The notes beneath the pieces were generated by a model. That model worked only from the letters and a program-made list of their open reading frames with translations, was not told where the DNA came from and did no database searches. Below, one piece after another: positions 27,109-34,692 of a stretch of DNA of 63,378 nucleotides (position 1 is its first letter; each line of letters starts with the position of its first letter). Source of the stretch: JBMNPT01 sp050943735 (lineage in GTDB: Bacteria > Bacillota > Clostridia > Oscillospirales > RGIG577); the NCBI GenBank assembly GCA_050943735.1, contig JBMNPT010000011.1:1-63378 (forward strand), given 5' to 3'. Position numbers and translations under genes: made by a program.

Positions 27109-27780
27109 TCAATCCGCCAACACCTTGTTGTACCAGGCGGCAAAGAGGTCATTCTGGATGGCGGTGTCCACATCCAGACGGCCGTCTGCCGCCATCTGTT
27201 CCGCCAGGGAGAGAGAGGGCGAGCCCTTCATGGACAGAAAGAGGGTGCGGAAGGAGTATTCCGCCAGGGCGCTCCGCAGGAACTGCTTCTGATAGCCGGA
27301 GACATCATCGGTTTCATGGATGAGTCCCAGCTGGGCAGCGGCCTGCTGTACCTGGGTATAGGCAAAATCCCCGGCGCTTTCGGTGTAGCCCAGACTGCGC
27401 AGCAGGAAGGCCAGATACATGTCAAAGCTCATTTCCATATCGGGCGCAAACTGGGTTTCACTGATACCGGCGGTGAGGCCCTCCTGGTGGGCATAGGCCA
27501 CATAGGGGCGCACCCATTGGGGCACGTCGGTATAGGGGATGGAGGCGGTGCACTGGCGGGCCTCCTGTTCGTGACCGGTGAGACGCAGCAGCATCACCAG
27601 GCCCTGGGCTCTTGTGGAGGGAGAGGTGAGCATCAAATCGCCATGCTCATCTCCCAGCAACATACCTGCCTGCTGCAGAGCCTGTGCGTATTCCTGCTGG
27701 GTGGCGGCCACAGCGGCGCCGGACAGCAGGCCAATGGAAAGCAGCCCTGCGCTCAGCAGGGCAAAAATGGATCGTTTCAT
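27109..27780 (-). CDS. Secreted S-layer-homology-like protein
   Basis: A 223-residue protein with a clear signal peptide (MKRSIFALLSAGLLSIGLLSG, cleavage near AVAA). The mature part contains an SLH-type unit: TRAQGLVMLLRLTG, YTDVPQWVRPYVAYAHQEGL and FAPDMEMSFD. A single SLH-like unit is fewer than the three usually needed for wall-polymer binding. It lies 15 bases after lexA on the same strand, so SOS co-expression is possible. Confidence 0.75.
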   Translation of the reverse strand: MKRSIFALLSAGLLSIGLLSGAAVAATQQEYAQALQQAGMLLGDEHGDLMLTSPSTRAQGLVMLLRLTGHEQEARQCTASIPYTDVPQWVRPYVAYAHQEGLTAGISETQFAPDMEMSFDMYLAFLLRSLGYTESAGDFAYTQVQQAAAQLGLIHETDDVSGYQKQFLRSALAEYSFRTLFLSMKGSPSLSLAEQMAADGRLDVDTAIQNDLFAAWYNKVLAD

Positions 27781-27795
27781 AGGGTAGGGTCTCCT

Positions 27796-28395
27796 TTACT
27801 GGTAATCGCGTACGAGGCTGGCCACCTTGCCCAGAATGGTCACCTCTTCAAAATACATGGGTTCATAGGCGTCGTTGGCGGGCTGTAAACGGATGGCGTG
27901 GGCTTCGCGGTAAATCCGTTTCACAGTGGCTTCTCCATCCACCATGGCCACAGCGATTTCGCCGTTTTCACACACAGGCTGACGGTGTACGATGATGATG
28001 TCGCCGTCCAGAATACCGTCGTCGATCATACTGTCCCCCTGTACCCGCAGAGCGAAGTAGTCCTGGGCAGAGCCGCTGAGGCGGCCCCGGTCAAAGGGCA
28101 GATAGTCCTCGATGTTTTCCTGGGCGGTGATGGGCAGGCCGGCAGCCACTCGACCCACCAGGGGCACGCCATCCGCGGCGGGAGCGTCATTGAGCATGAT
28201 GGAACGATTGCGGCCTTCGGTCATGGTGAGATAGCCCATATCGCACAGGGTTTTGAGATGGGCATGTACGGTGGAAGGCGATTTGATATTGAGAGCGGCA
28301 CAGATCTCCCGGATGGCGGGAGGGTAACTGTTTTCCGCTATGTATTCCCGGATAAAGCGTAAAATGCTCTCGCGGCGGCTGGTCATTTTAATCAT
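27796..28395 (-). CDS. lexA: LexA repressor
   Basis: About 199 residues. N-terminal winged HTH (SYPPAIREICAALNIKSPSTVHAHL), cleavage site VAAG-LP (Ala-Gly), catalytic Ser in GDSMIDDGILDGD and catalytic Lys in ATVKRIYRE. RecA-stimulated self-cleavage would lift repression of SOS genes. ATG 28395 is preferred (AAAGG 8 bases upstream) over ATG 28404, which abuts that site. The upstream region has a good promoter, but only a half-site (CGAAC, 28460-28464 region) resembling the LexA box. Confidence 0.95.
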   Translation of the reverse strand: MIKMTSRRESILRFIREYIAENSYPPAIREICAALNIKSPSTVHAHLKTLCDMGYLTMTEGRNRSIMLNDAPAADGVPLVGRVAAGLPITAQENIEDYLPFDRGRLSGSAQDYFALRVQGDSMIDDGILDGDIIIVHRQPVCENGEIAVAMVDGEATVKRIYREAHAIRLQPANDAYEPMYFEEVTILGKVASLVRDYQ

Positions 28396-28425
28396 GGCGC
28401 ACATCCTTTCTGTGTGATTGATTTT

Positions 28426-28454
28426 ATTATAACAGCTTCTATAAAAAATAGCAA
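28426..28454 (-). promoter_or_regulatory. lexA promoter
   Basis: On the minus strand TTGCTA (28454-28449), a 17-base spacer and TATAAT (28431-28426), 31 bases before the chosen lexA start. Confidence 0.7.
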
Positions 28455-28558
28455 TTTTGTTCGATAAAATGGAGGAAATTTTCTTTATTTCTCCATTTTA
28501 CCTGTCAAGATTCATAAAAAGTTAATAAACTAGCCATGGATTATTCTTAAATCATAAC

Positions 28559-28786
28559 TATAATAAAACCATGGCAAGAGGGAAAGGATCCCACCGGAAC
28601 CCTTGCCAAACCCCCTTTCAATATTTTCATAACTTGCTATTCCCCCAAGTAGACAAGTTAGGCAGGGGCGACCCTGCGGGAGAGGACAGCGCTTCCCCCA
28701 AGGCGATGTCTTTTCCAAATCCCTCCTATTTTCATTATTTGTTGCGAAGAGAGAGGCCTCGGATGGAATCATCCGGGGCCTTTTCT
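28559..28786 (+). ncRNA. Candidate structured non-coding RNA with its own terminator
   Basis: Downstream of a TATAAT (28559-28564) lies about 215 bases without a credible gene but full of pairing segments: GGCAAGAGGG (28573-28582)/CCCTTGCC (28600-28607), AACTTG (28631-28636)/CAAGTT (28654-28659), a perfect GCAGGG-GCGA-CCCTGC tetraloop hairpin (28662-28677), and an alternative closing stem GAGGGA (28578-28583)/TCCCTC (28720-28725). It ends in a strong terminator. I cannot assign it to 6S, raiA or another known class. Confidence 0.5.
28750..28786 (+). terminator. Terminator of the candidate ncRNA
   Basis: AGGCCTCGGATG pairs with CATCCGGGGCCT (one G-U) across a GAAT loop, followed by TTTCTC. 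Confidence 0.8.
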
Positions 28787-28795
28787 CGTGAGGTC

Positions 28796-28831
28796 ATAAA
28801 AAAGGGTCCGCCGGAAGGGGGTCCGGCGGAC
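28796..28831 (-). terminator. Minus-strand terminator of an unknown short transcript
   Basis: On the minus strand a 10-bp stem (GTCCGCCGGA / TCCGGCGGAC) is followed by CCCTTTTTT. No recognised gene precedes it; only a possible 28-codon reading frame or a small RNA. Confidence 0.7.
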
Positions 28832-28897
28832 AGTGGTTCAAGATTGGTTTGTAAGGGATCGTTTGGGGGAACGATATGAAATATGAGAACTCCTTTC

Positions 28898-28934
28898 TGC
28901 GATGGCTGAAATGCTTTTGTCCATCGCAATTATA
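28898..28934 (-). promoter_or_regulatory. Minus-strand -10 element with inverted repeat
   Basis: TATAAT on the minus strand (28934-28929) is directly followed by the inverted repeat TGCGATGG (28898-28905)/CCATCGCA (28921-28928). A further TTGCGAT lies at 28951-28957. This looks like an operator overlapping a start region; no good -35 is seen. Confidence 0.4.
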
Positions 28935-29003
28935 GGGTAACAGGCAGATGTTGCGATTGTATCACCATTGTGTGAGGAAATTGTAAATGTTGAAAAAAGC
29001 GGC

Positions 29004-29032
29004 TTTACAAGGAAGAGCCGGGTGGGTATGCT
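29004..29032 (+). promoter_or_regulatory. Promoter of the two-component system
   Basis: TTTACA (29004-29009), 17-base spacer, TATGCT (29027-29032); 34 bases before the response regulator. Confidence 0.6.
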
Positions 29033-29065
29033 AAATATGTAGAAAACTGACAGGAGGTAAGAGAC

Positions 29066-29749
29066 ATGAAAATCCTGATTGTAGATGATGAAGCGGTGAT
29101 CCGGGATATTATCCGGGAATATATTGAGTTTGAGCAGATGGAAGCGGTGGAGGCATCCAATGGCCGGGAAGCGCTGGAGGCGTTGGACCGGGAAGGGGAT
29201 GTGGATCTGGTGGTATTGGATATCATGATGCCGGAGATGGATGGGTATGAAACGCTGCGGCGCATCCGGAAGAAATCGGATATGCCGGTGATCATGCTCA
29301 GCGCCAAGGGTGAAGTGGAGGATAAGCTGTGCGGGTTTGATCTGGGGGTGGATGATTACATACCCAAGCCCTTCAGCCCCAAGGAGCTCATCACCCGCAT
29401 CAAAACAGTGCTGCGGCGTGCGGCGCCCAAACAGCAGCCGGCGCGGGCTCTACTGCGGTTGGGCGGAGTGACGGTGGATAAGGAGGCCCGGACGGTGCAG
29501 GTGGATGGCCGTCTGGTGGAATGTACGCCCAAGGAATTTGATCTGTTGGTGTACCTGCTGGAAAATCCGGGAAGAGCGCTGTCCCGGGATCAGATCCTCA
29601 ATCAGGTGTGGGGCTATGAGTTTTATGGGGAAGAGCGCACGGTGGATACCCACATCAAAATGCTGCGCAGTAAGCTGGGACCGTACAAAGAACATATCAA
29701 GACAGTGTGGGGACATGGATATAAACTGGAGGTAGAGGATCATGCATAA
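29066..29749 (+). CDS. OmpR/PhoB-family response regulator
   Basis: A 227-residue regulator. Receiver domain 1-120 with acidic pocket VDDE, phospho-acceptor Asp in VVLDIMMPEMDG, the conserved Ser in MLSAKG and Lys in IPKPF. C-terminal winged helix (about 130-225) ending in KTVWGHGYKLE. AGGAGGTAAGAG precedes the ATG. It overlaps the kinase gene by 8 bases. The signal and targets are unknown. Confidence 0.93.
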   Translation: MKILIVDDEAVIRDIIREYIEFEQMEAVEASNGREALEALDREGDVDLVVLDIMMPEMDGYETLRRIRKKSDMPVIMLSAKGEVEDKLCGFDLGVDDYIPKPFSPKELITRIKTVLRRAAPKQQPARALLRLGGVTVDKEARTVQVDGRLVECTPKEFDLLVYLLENPGRALSRDQILNQVWGYEFYGEERTVDTHIKMLRSKLGPYKEHIKTVWGHGYKLEVEDHA

Positions 29750-31172
29750 ATTCCACAGCATCCGGACCAAGCTGTTTGTGTTGCTGATGCTGTTGGTAGC
29801 GGCGGTGTTTGGAGTGATTGCCCTGTGTCAGAGTACTCTGCTGGACAGCATTTACCTTGGGCAGAAGACCGAGAGCATCCAGCGGATTCAAGCCACTGTA
29901 GTGCAGTCCATCAATGGGGATAAGCTGGATTTGGACAATACGGTGGTGGCCAATATCCGGGATCAGGGCATGTGTATTGTCATCTATGTCAATGAGCAAA
30001 ATGTGATTTATCTGGACGATCAGCTGGGCTCCCAGTGCAGTTTCAGTAACTATCGGCATCAGCTGGCGGCACAGGTGCACCGGGACAATCTGCAGAATCC
30101 GGACACCTATAGTACCCGGCTGCGGCCAGAAGGCCTGGGCGGGTATGAGTTTCTCATGATCCACGACAACCTCTATCAAAAAGGCATCAAATATTCGGTG
30201 GTCACCAGTGTGTCATTGCAATCCATGACAGAGGCGCGGCACATTGTCAACCAGATGTTGCTGTGGCTGTTGCCGCTGGTGCTGGTGCTGGCGCTGATCA
30301 TTGCGCTGCCCCTGTCGCGTCAGATTACCCGGCCGCTGCTGCGGATGCAGGAGGCCACCGACCGCATTGGCAAGGGGGATTTTTCCATTTCTCTGCCTGC
30401 CAAAGGCCGGGATGAAATCGGACAGCTGGAGGCCAATTTCAACCGAATGGCCCATGACCTGTCCCGCATTGATGCCCTGCGGCGGGATCTCATCGCCAAC
30501 GTGTCCCATGATTTGCGTACACCGCTGACCATGATCAAGGGGTATGCGGAGACCATCAGGGACATCACCGGGGAGGATAAGGCCAAGCGGGAGCGGCAGA
30601 TTCAGGTGATCATTGAGGAGAGCGACCGACTGTCCTCTCTCATCAGCGATGTGCTGGCGCTGTCCAAGATGCAGTCGGGCATGGTACAGCTGGACCAGAA
30701 GGCTTTTTCGCTGGATGACACCATTCGGGAGCTGTTGCACCCCTACGCCATGTACCGGGAACAGGGGTATCAGATTCACGTGGAACTGGTGCCGTTTATG
30801 GCCTGGGGAGATCAGAAGCAGCTGGGGCAGGTGGTGCTCAATCTGCTCAACAATGCCATCAAGCATACCGGACAGGACGGCCAGGTGTGGCTGCGCAGTT
30901 TAGTCACCCCCCAGGGCAGCTGTCGGGTGGAGGTGCAGGACACTGGCGCGGGCATTGATCCAGAAGAGCTGCCCTTTATTTGGGACCGGTATTATAAGGC
31001 GCGCAACGCCAAGGACAAACTGATGGGTACCGGGATTGGCCTGTCCATCGTAAAAGAGGTACTCAATGCCCATGGGCTGCCTTATGGCGTGCGCAGTACC
31101 AAAGGGCAGGGAACCACCTTCTGGTTTGAGGTTTGGGGCGAAAACGTAAAAATTCCCGAAAAAACGATGTAA
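29742..31172 (+). CDS. Sensor histidine kinase
   Basis: A 476-residue membrane kinase: N-terminal helix (about 8-28), extracellular sensor region of about 140 residues, second helix (about 170-190), HAMP domain (RQITRPLLRMQEATDRIGKGD), HisKA box NVSHDLRTPL, and HATPase motifs NLLNNAIKHTG, DTGAGI and GTGIGLSIVKE. It autophosphorylates and passes phosphate to the overlapping response regulator. The sensor domain is not a recognised type to me. Confidence 0.93.
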   Translation: MHKFHSIRTKLFVLLMLLVAAVFGVIALCQSTLLDSIYLGQKTESIQRIQATVVQSINGDKLDLDNTVVANIRDQGMCIVIYVNEQNVIYLDDQLGSQCSFSNYRHQLAAQVHRDNLQNPDTYSTRLRPEGLGGYEFLMIHDNLYQKGIKYSVVTSVSLQSMTEARHIVNQMLLWLLPLVLVLALIIALPLSRQITRPLLRMQEATDRIGKGDFSISLPAKGRDEIGQLEANFNRMAHDLSRIDALRRDLIANVSHDLRTPLTMIKGYAETIRDITGEDKAKRERQIQVIIEESDRLSSLISDVLALSKMQSGMVQLDQKAFSLDDTIRELLHPYAMYREQGYQIHVELVPFMAWGDQKQLGQVVLNLLNNAIKHTGQDGQVWLRSLVTPQGSCRVEVQDTGAGIDPEELPFIWDRYYKARNAKDKLMGTGIGLSIVKEVLNAHGLPYGVRSTKGQGTTFWFEVWGENVKIPEKTM

Positions 31173-31189
31173 AATCAAAGAAATTGTAC

Positions 31190-31195
31190 TATAAT
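31190..31195 (+). promoter_or_regulatory. Possible -10 element for pfk
   Basis: TATAAT at 31190-31195, 57 bases before pfk, directly after the kinase gene; the -35 is weak (ATGTAA). Confidence 0.4.
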
Positions 31196-31251
31196 AAAAT
31201 TATTGCAAATGAAAAAACAGGATCGTTTCGGATTGGAAGGAGCGAAGGGAT

Positions 31252-32331
31252 ATGGCAAAACGAAGAGTGGGGATTTTGACCAGCGGCGGGGACTGTCCCG
31301 GTTTGAACGCGGTGATGAGAGCCATCGCCAAGACGCTGTATGAGATGTATGACGATGTGGAGATCCTGGGAATTGAGGATGGTTATAAAGGACTGATCGA
31401 GGGCCGGGCCCGGGTGATGAAGCCCTGTGATTTTTCCGGGATTCTCACGCTGGGAGGAACGGTTCTGGGCACCAAGCGTACGCCTTTCAAGATGATGGAG
31501 GTCATCGAGGAGGACGGAGTGGACAAGGTGGCTGCCATGAAGGCCAATTACAAAAAGTGGGAGCTGGACTGTCTGTTTACGCTGGGGGGTAACGGCACCC
31601 ATAAGACCGCCAATTTGCTCAGCCAGAACGGGCTCAATATCATCGGCCTGCCCAAGACCATCGACAATGACATTTTTGGTACCGACGTGACCTTTGGATT
31701 TCATACGGCGCTGGACATTGCCACTGAATCGCTGGACCGGATTCACACCACAGCCTGTAGTCATGGCCGGGTGATGGTGGTGGAAGTGATGGGCAATAAG
31801 GCGGGCTGGCTGACTTTGTACGCAGGCATTGCCGGGGGCGCCGACGTGCTGCTCATTCCCGAGATTCCCTATGACATTGAAAAGGTGGCCAAAGTGGTGA
31901 AAAAGCGGCAGAAGCAGGGCAAGCGCTTCACCATTGTGGCGGTGGCCGAAGGGGTCATCAGCGTGGAAGAGGCCAAGATGAAAAAGAAAGAGCGGGAGGA
32001 AAAGCGCCGGGCAGAAGGCATTGTGTTTGCCAGTCCGCGCATCACCCGGCAGCTGCAGGAGATGACCGGCCAGGAAACCCGTCTGGTGACGTTGGGGCAT
32101 ATTCAGCGGGGTGGCAGTCCCTCGGCGTATGACCGGCTGTTGTGCACCAAATTCGGTGTGTACGCGGCGCAGTTGTATGCCAGCCGGATTTTTGGTGTGA
32201 CAGTGGCAGAAAAACAGAATACCATTACGCACAATCATCTCAGTGACATTGCGGGCATTCCCAAGCAGGTGCCCATCACCGATGAAGCCATCCTGATGGC
32301 CAAGAAAATGGGCATTTGTTTCGGCGATTGA
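31252..32331 (+). CDS. pfkA: 6-phosphofructokinase
   Basis: A 359-residue PFK. It has GILTSGGDCPGLNAV at the start, GGNGTHKTA in the nucleotide site and LPKTIDND in the substrate site. In PFK logic, Gly at the 104-equivalent with Lys at the 124-equivalent is found in ATP-using members of the PPi-related clade. The usual Asp of GGDG is Asn here. It phosphorylates fructose 6-phosphate in glycolysis; ATP is the likely donor but PPi use cannot be excluded. GGAAGGAGCGAAGGG precedes the ATG. Confidence 0.92.
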   Translation: MAKRRVGILTSGGDCPGLNAVMRAIAKTLYEMYDDVEILGIEDGYKGLIEGRARVMKPCDFSGILTLGGTVLGTKRTPFKMMEVIEEDGVDKVAAMKANYKKWELDCLFTLGGNGTHKTANLLSQNGLNIIGLPKTIDNDIFGTDVTFGFHTALDIATESLDRIHTTACSHGRVMVVEVMGNKAGWLTLYAGIAGGADVLLIPEIPYDIEKVAKVVKKRQKQGKRFTIVAVAEGVISVEEAKMKKKEREEKRRAEGIVFASPRITRQLQEMTGQETRLVTLGHIQRGGSPSAYDRLLCTKFGVYAAQLYASRIFGVTVAEKQNTITHNHLSDIAGIPKQVPITDEAILMAKKMGICFGD

Positions 32332-32413
32332 AACGTTTGTGAAAATAGCGCAAAAAAAATGTAAAAATTTTTTCAGGGAATTGGCTCATCCGGTTGCGGA
32401 AGCGGCATTTTTG

Positions 32414-32433
32414 TACTACTATATATAGTAGTA
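32414..32433 (+). promoter_or_regulatory. Perfect 20-base palindrome before the transglutaminase gene
   Basis: TACTACTATATATAGTAGTA reads the same on both strands. It lies 30 bases before the start codon and may overlap the -10 region (TATATA). It resembles a dimeric repressor operator of GntR/YtrA or BlaI type, but no cognate regulator gene is adjacent. Confidence 0.55.
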
Positions 32434-32463
32434 TAAGGTGGATGAAAGCATGAGGGTGAGAAG

Positions 32464-33945
32464 ATGGAGCGGAAACACAAATGGCTGAAGCTGCTGGCGG
32501 TGCTGGCGGCAGGGGCATTGGCAGTGGCGGTGCCGCTGCACATTTCTGCGCTGGAAGAGGCGGCCTATGACCGGCTGGTGAGCGAGATCAGCGCCCAGAT
32601 GGGACTGCAGGAGGAAAATTTCGCTCTGCGGTACGACGGCGTGCTGCTGGAGCGTGACAAACTGGCTCAGGCGGTGGAAGAGGCCATCTCCACCAATGTG
32701 GGAAACCTGTTTCACGTGGCGGGCTACAGCTATGTCCAGCAGGGAAAGTCTGTGGAATTCACCGTATCTTACTCCAACCTCAATGCCTACCCCATCAGCT
32801 TCGCCCCCAGTGAAAAGGAAATCGCCCACATTCTGGAGCGGACGCTTTCTCAGCGGGCAGAGGGGATCAATATTTTTGTGCGGCCCCAGAGCCTCCTGAC
32901 GGTGGATGAGATGAAGCAGCAGGCACAGACCTGTTATAACTATGTGTATCAGAACGCCGGAGATGACTACAGCAAGTACTCCCTCAAGAGCATTCACTTT
33001 GGCATTACCACCGTCACTTCGGTGCCGGAGGGATATTTTCTCACTTATTCGCTGGTGTACAATGAAACACCGGCCCAGACCGCGGAGGTGGATGCCTTTG
33101 TGGAGCAGTTGCTGTCTGAGCTGCAGCTGGATGGCCTGAGTCAGCGGCAGCGGGTGGAGCGGCTCAATGACGCGGTGGAGGCTCATGTGAGCTATCTGGA
33201 CACCGGCAGTGACCGGGATTATACCGCTTATGGAGCGGTACATGACGGAACGGCGGTGTGCCAGGGGTATTCGCTGCTGATGGACCGATTGATGAAAGAG
33301 GCGGGGATTCCCTGCCGCATTGTCACCGGGCAGGCCAGAGATCCCTATACTGGCAGTCAGGGGGCGCACATGTGGAACATCGTGGAAATCGATGGGGAAT
33401 GGCTGCATGTGGATACAACTTGGAACGACGCCTATGGACAGAGCAATCCCTATCTGCTGGTGAGCGACAGCCAGATTGCCAGGGACCATATGTTTGATAC
33501 TGAGATTTACAGTGAAATCCGCCTGGAAACCGGGCTGGAGGAGCTGAAGAAGCAGGGCCAGGAACAAATCCTGCTGGAGATTGGATCGCCTACCATGTGG
33601 GTGGGAGGCCAGGCGGAACCGGTGGACCCGGGGCGGGAAACAGCGCCGGTGGTGCTGGAGGACCGGACATTGCTGCCCATACGCTGCATTGTGGAACGGC
33701 TGGGCGGCCAGGTGGAATGGCAGGAGGAGAGCGGACAGATTGACATCCGCTATCGAGATTATCAGATGACCCTGTGGCAGGATCAGGCCCGGGCAGTGGT
33801 CAATGGGATGCTTCTGCGGATGGATGTGCCGCTGACCACGTTGGATGGCCGCGTTTTGGTGCCTGTGCGATTTTTGGCCGAAATGCTGGGCATGGGTGTG
33901 GAGTGGCAGCCTCAAACCCGTCAGGTATGCATTTTGCCCCATTGA
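32464..33945 (+). CDS. Secreted transglutaminase-like protein with copper-amine-oxidase-N-like domain
   Basis: A 493-residue protein with an N-terminal signal or anchor (LLAVLAAGALAVAVPL). The middle holds a transglutaminase core with all three catalytic positions: Cys in GTAVCQGYS, His in GAHMWN and Asp in VDTTWND. The C-terminal 120 residues have the stalk-like pattern LLPIRCIVERLGG...EW and RVLVPVRFLAEMLGM typical of the copper amine oxidase N-like (peptidoglycan-associated) domain. Likely a wall-attached peptidase or cross-linker; substrate unknown. It ends at a terminator. Confidence 0.85.
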   Translation: MERKHKWLKLLAVLAAGALAVAVPLHISALEEAAYDRLVSEISAQMGLQEENFALRYDGVLLERDKLAQAVEEAISTNVGNLFHVAGYSYVQQGKSVEFTVSYSNLNAYPISFAPSEKEIAHILERTLSQRAEGINIFVRPQSLLTVDEMKQQAQTCYNYVYQNAGDDYSKYSLKSIHFGITTVTSVPEGYFLTYSLVYNETPAQTAEVDAFVEQLLSELQLDGLSQRQRVERLNDAVEAHVSYLDTGSDRDYTAYGAVHDGTAVCQGYSLLMDRLMKEAGIPCRIVTGQARDPYTGSQGAHMWNIVEIDGEWLHVDTTWNDAYGQSNPYLLVSDSQIARDHMFDTEIYSEIRLETGLEELKKQGQEQILLEIGSPTMWVGGQAEPVDPGRETAPVVLEDRTLLPIRCIVERLGGQVEWQEESGQIDIRYRDYQMTLWQDQARAVVNGMLLRMDVPLTTLDGRVLVPVRFLAEMLGMGVEWQPQTRQVCILPH

Positions 33946-33965
33946 AATACCATCAAACAGATCTA

Positions 33966-33995
33966 AAAACAGCCGTTTGAAACGGCTGTTTTTTT
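33966..33995 (+). terminator. Terminator after the transglutaminase gene
   Basis: AAAACAGCCGTTT pairs with AAACGGCTGTTTT, followed by TTTTT. Confidence 0.93.
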
Positions 33996-34063
33996 ATGGT
34001 GTTTTTTGGGGGGTATGCTGGGAATCCGGGGCTTTGGGTAGTGGGATTTTGCCACATTGCCCC

Positions 34064-34092
34064 TTTTCACACTGGGACAGTAGGCGTATAAT
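34064..34092 (+). promoter_or_regulatory. cdd promoter
   Basis: TTTTCA (34064-34069), 17-base spacer, TATAAT (34087-34092), 28 bases before cdd. Confidence 0.65.
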
Positions 34093-34120
34093 AGAAGGGA
34101 AAACGAAGGAGGGATTGGCC

Positions 34121-34519
34121 ATGCAGCTGCGGGATACCACTTTGCTACAATTTGCTCAGGAGGCTCGGGAACGGGCTTATGCGCCTTATTCGGGCTTTCG
34201 GGTGGGAGCGGCGCTGCTCACTGCCTCAGGAAAGGTTTTCACCGGGTGCAACGTGGAAAATGCCACCTACGGTGCTACGCTGTGCGCGGAGCGAGCCGCC
34301 ATCAGTTCTGCCATCGTATCGGGTGAACGCAGTTTCACTGCCATTGCCATTGTGGGCAATGGACAGGAGCCCTGCATGCCCTGCGGCATTTGCCGGCAGG
34401 TACTCTGTGAGTTTTCTCCTCAGATGCGGGTGATCTGCTGGGACGGGCAGGGCGGCACACAGAGCTGGACGGCCGGTGAGCTGCTGCCCGGACATTTTAC
34501 CCTGTCCAAAAATGTATAA
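34121..34519 (+). CDS. cdd: Cytidine deaminase
   Basis: A 132-residue tetrameric-type cytidine deaminase: AYAPYSGFRVGAAL, the zinc/catalytic block CNVENATYGATLCAERAAI, and the second zinc motif PCGICRQ. It deaminates cytidine and deoxycytidine to uridine and deoxyuridine for salvage. GGAGGG precedes the ATG. Own promoter; the downstream gap carries the argG control region. Confidence 0.95.
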   Translation: MQLRDTTLLQFAQEARERAYAPYSGFRVGAALLTASGKVFTGCNVENATYGATLCAERAAISSAIVSGERSFTAIAIVGNGQEPCMPCGICRQVLCEFSPQMRVICWDGQGGTQSWTAGELLPGHFTLSKNV

Positions 34520-34622
34520 ATACAGTTTTTGTGCATAAACGCCGCAAAAGTGCGCTAAAAAATGGAAAAAATCCAGTGATTTTCATAACTTTTACTCAAA
34601 AATTAAAAAGTTTTGGAAAAGA

Positions 34623-34640
34623 CTTGCATTTTTATTCATG
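34623..34640 (-). promoter_or_regulatory. ArgR/AhrC operator (ARG box)
   Basis: The minus strand reads CATGAATAAAAATGCAAG, which agrees at every position with the Bacillus ARG box consensus CATGAATAAAAATKCAAK. It covers the -35 (TTGCAT) of the argG promoter, so an arginine-bound ArgR would block the operon. A weaker palindrome TGTATAAATACA upstream (about 34514-34525) could be an auxiliary site. Confidence 0.85.
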
Positions 34641-34652
34641 CGGACGTATAAT
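34624..34652 (+). promoter_or_regulatory. argGHCJBDF promoter
   Basis: TTGCAT (34624-34629), 17-base spacer, TATAAT (34647-34652). The ARG box overlaps its upstream half. Confidence 0.82.
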
Positions 34653-34692
34653 AAAACCACTTGATACAAACAACATGTGGGAGGAAATAAAA

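Noticed and set aside
28396..28520. LexA SOS box upstream of lexA
   Set aside because: Only a CGAAC half-site is seen; no CGAAC-N4-GTTCG palindrome.
28571..28879. Possible gene in the lexA-response regulator gap
   Set aside because: It runs through a terminator and hairpins, has no family features and a weak start; the region fits non-coding RNA better.
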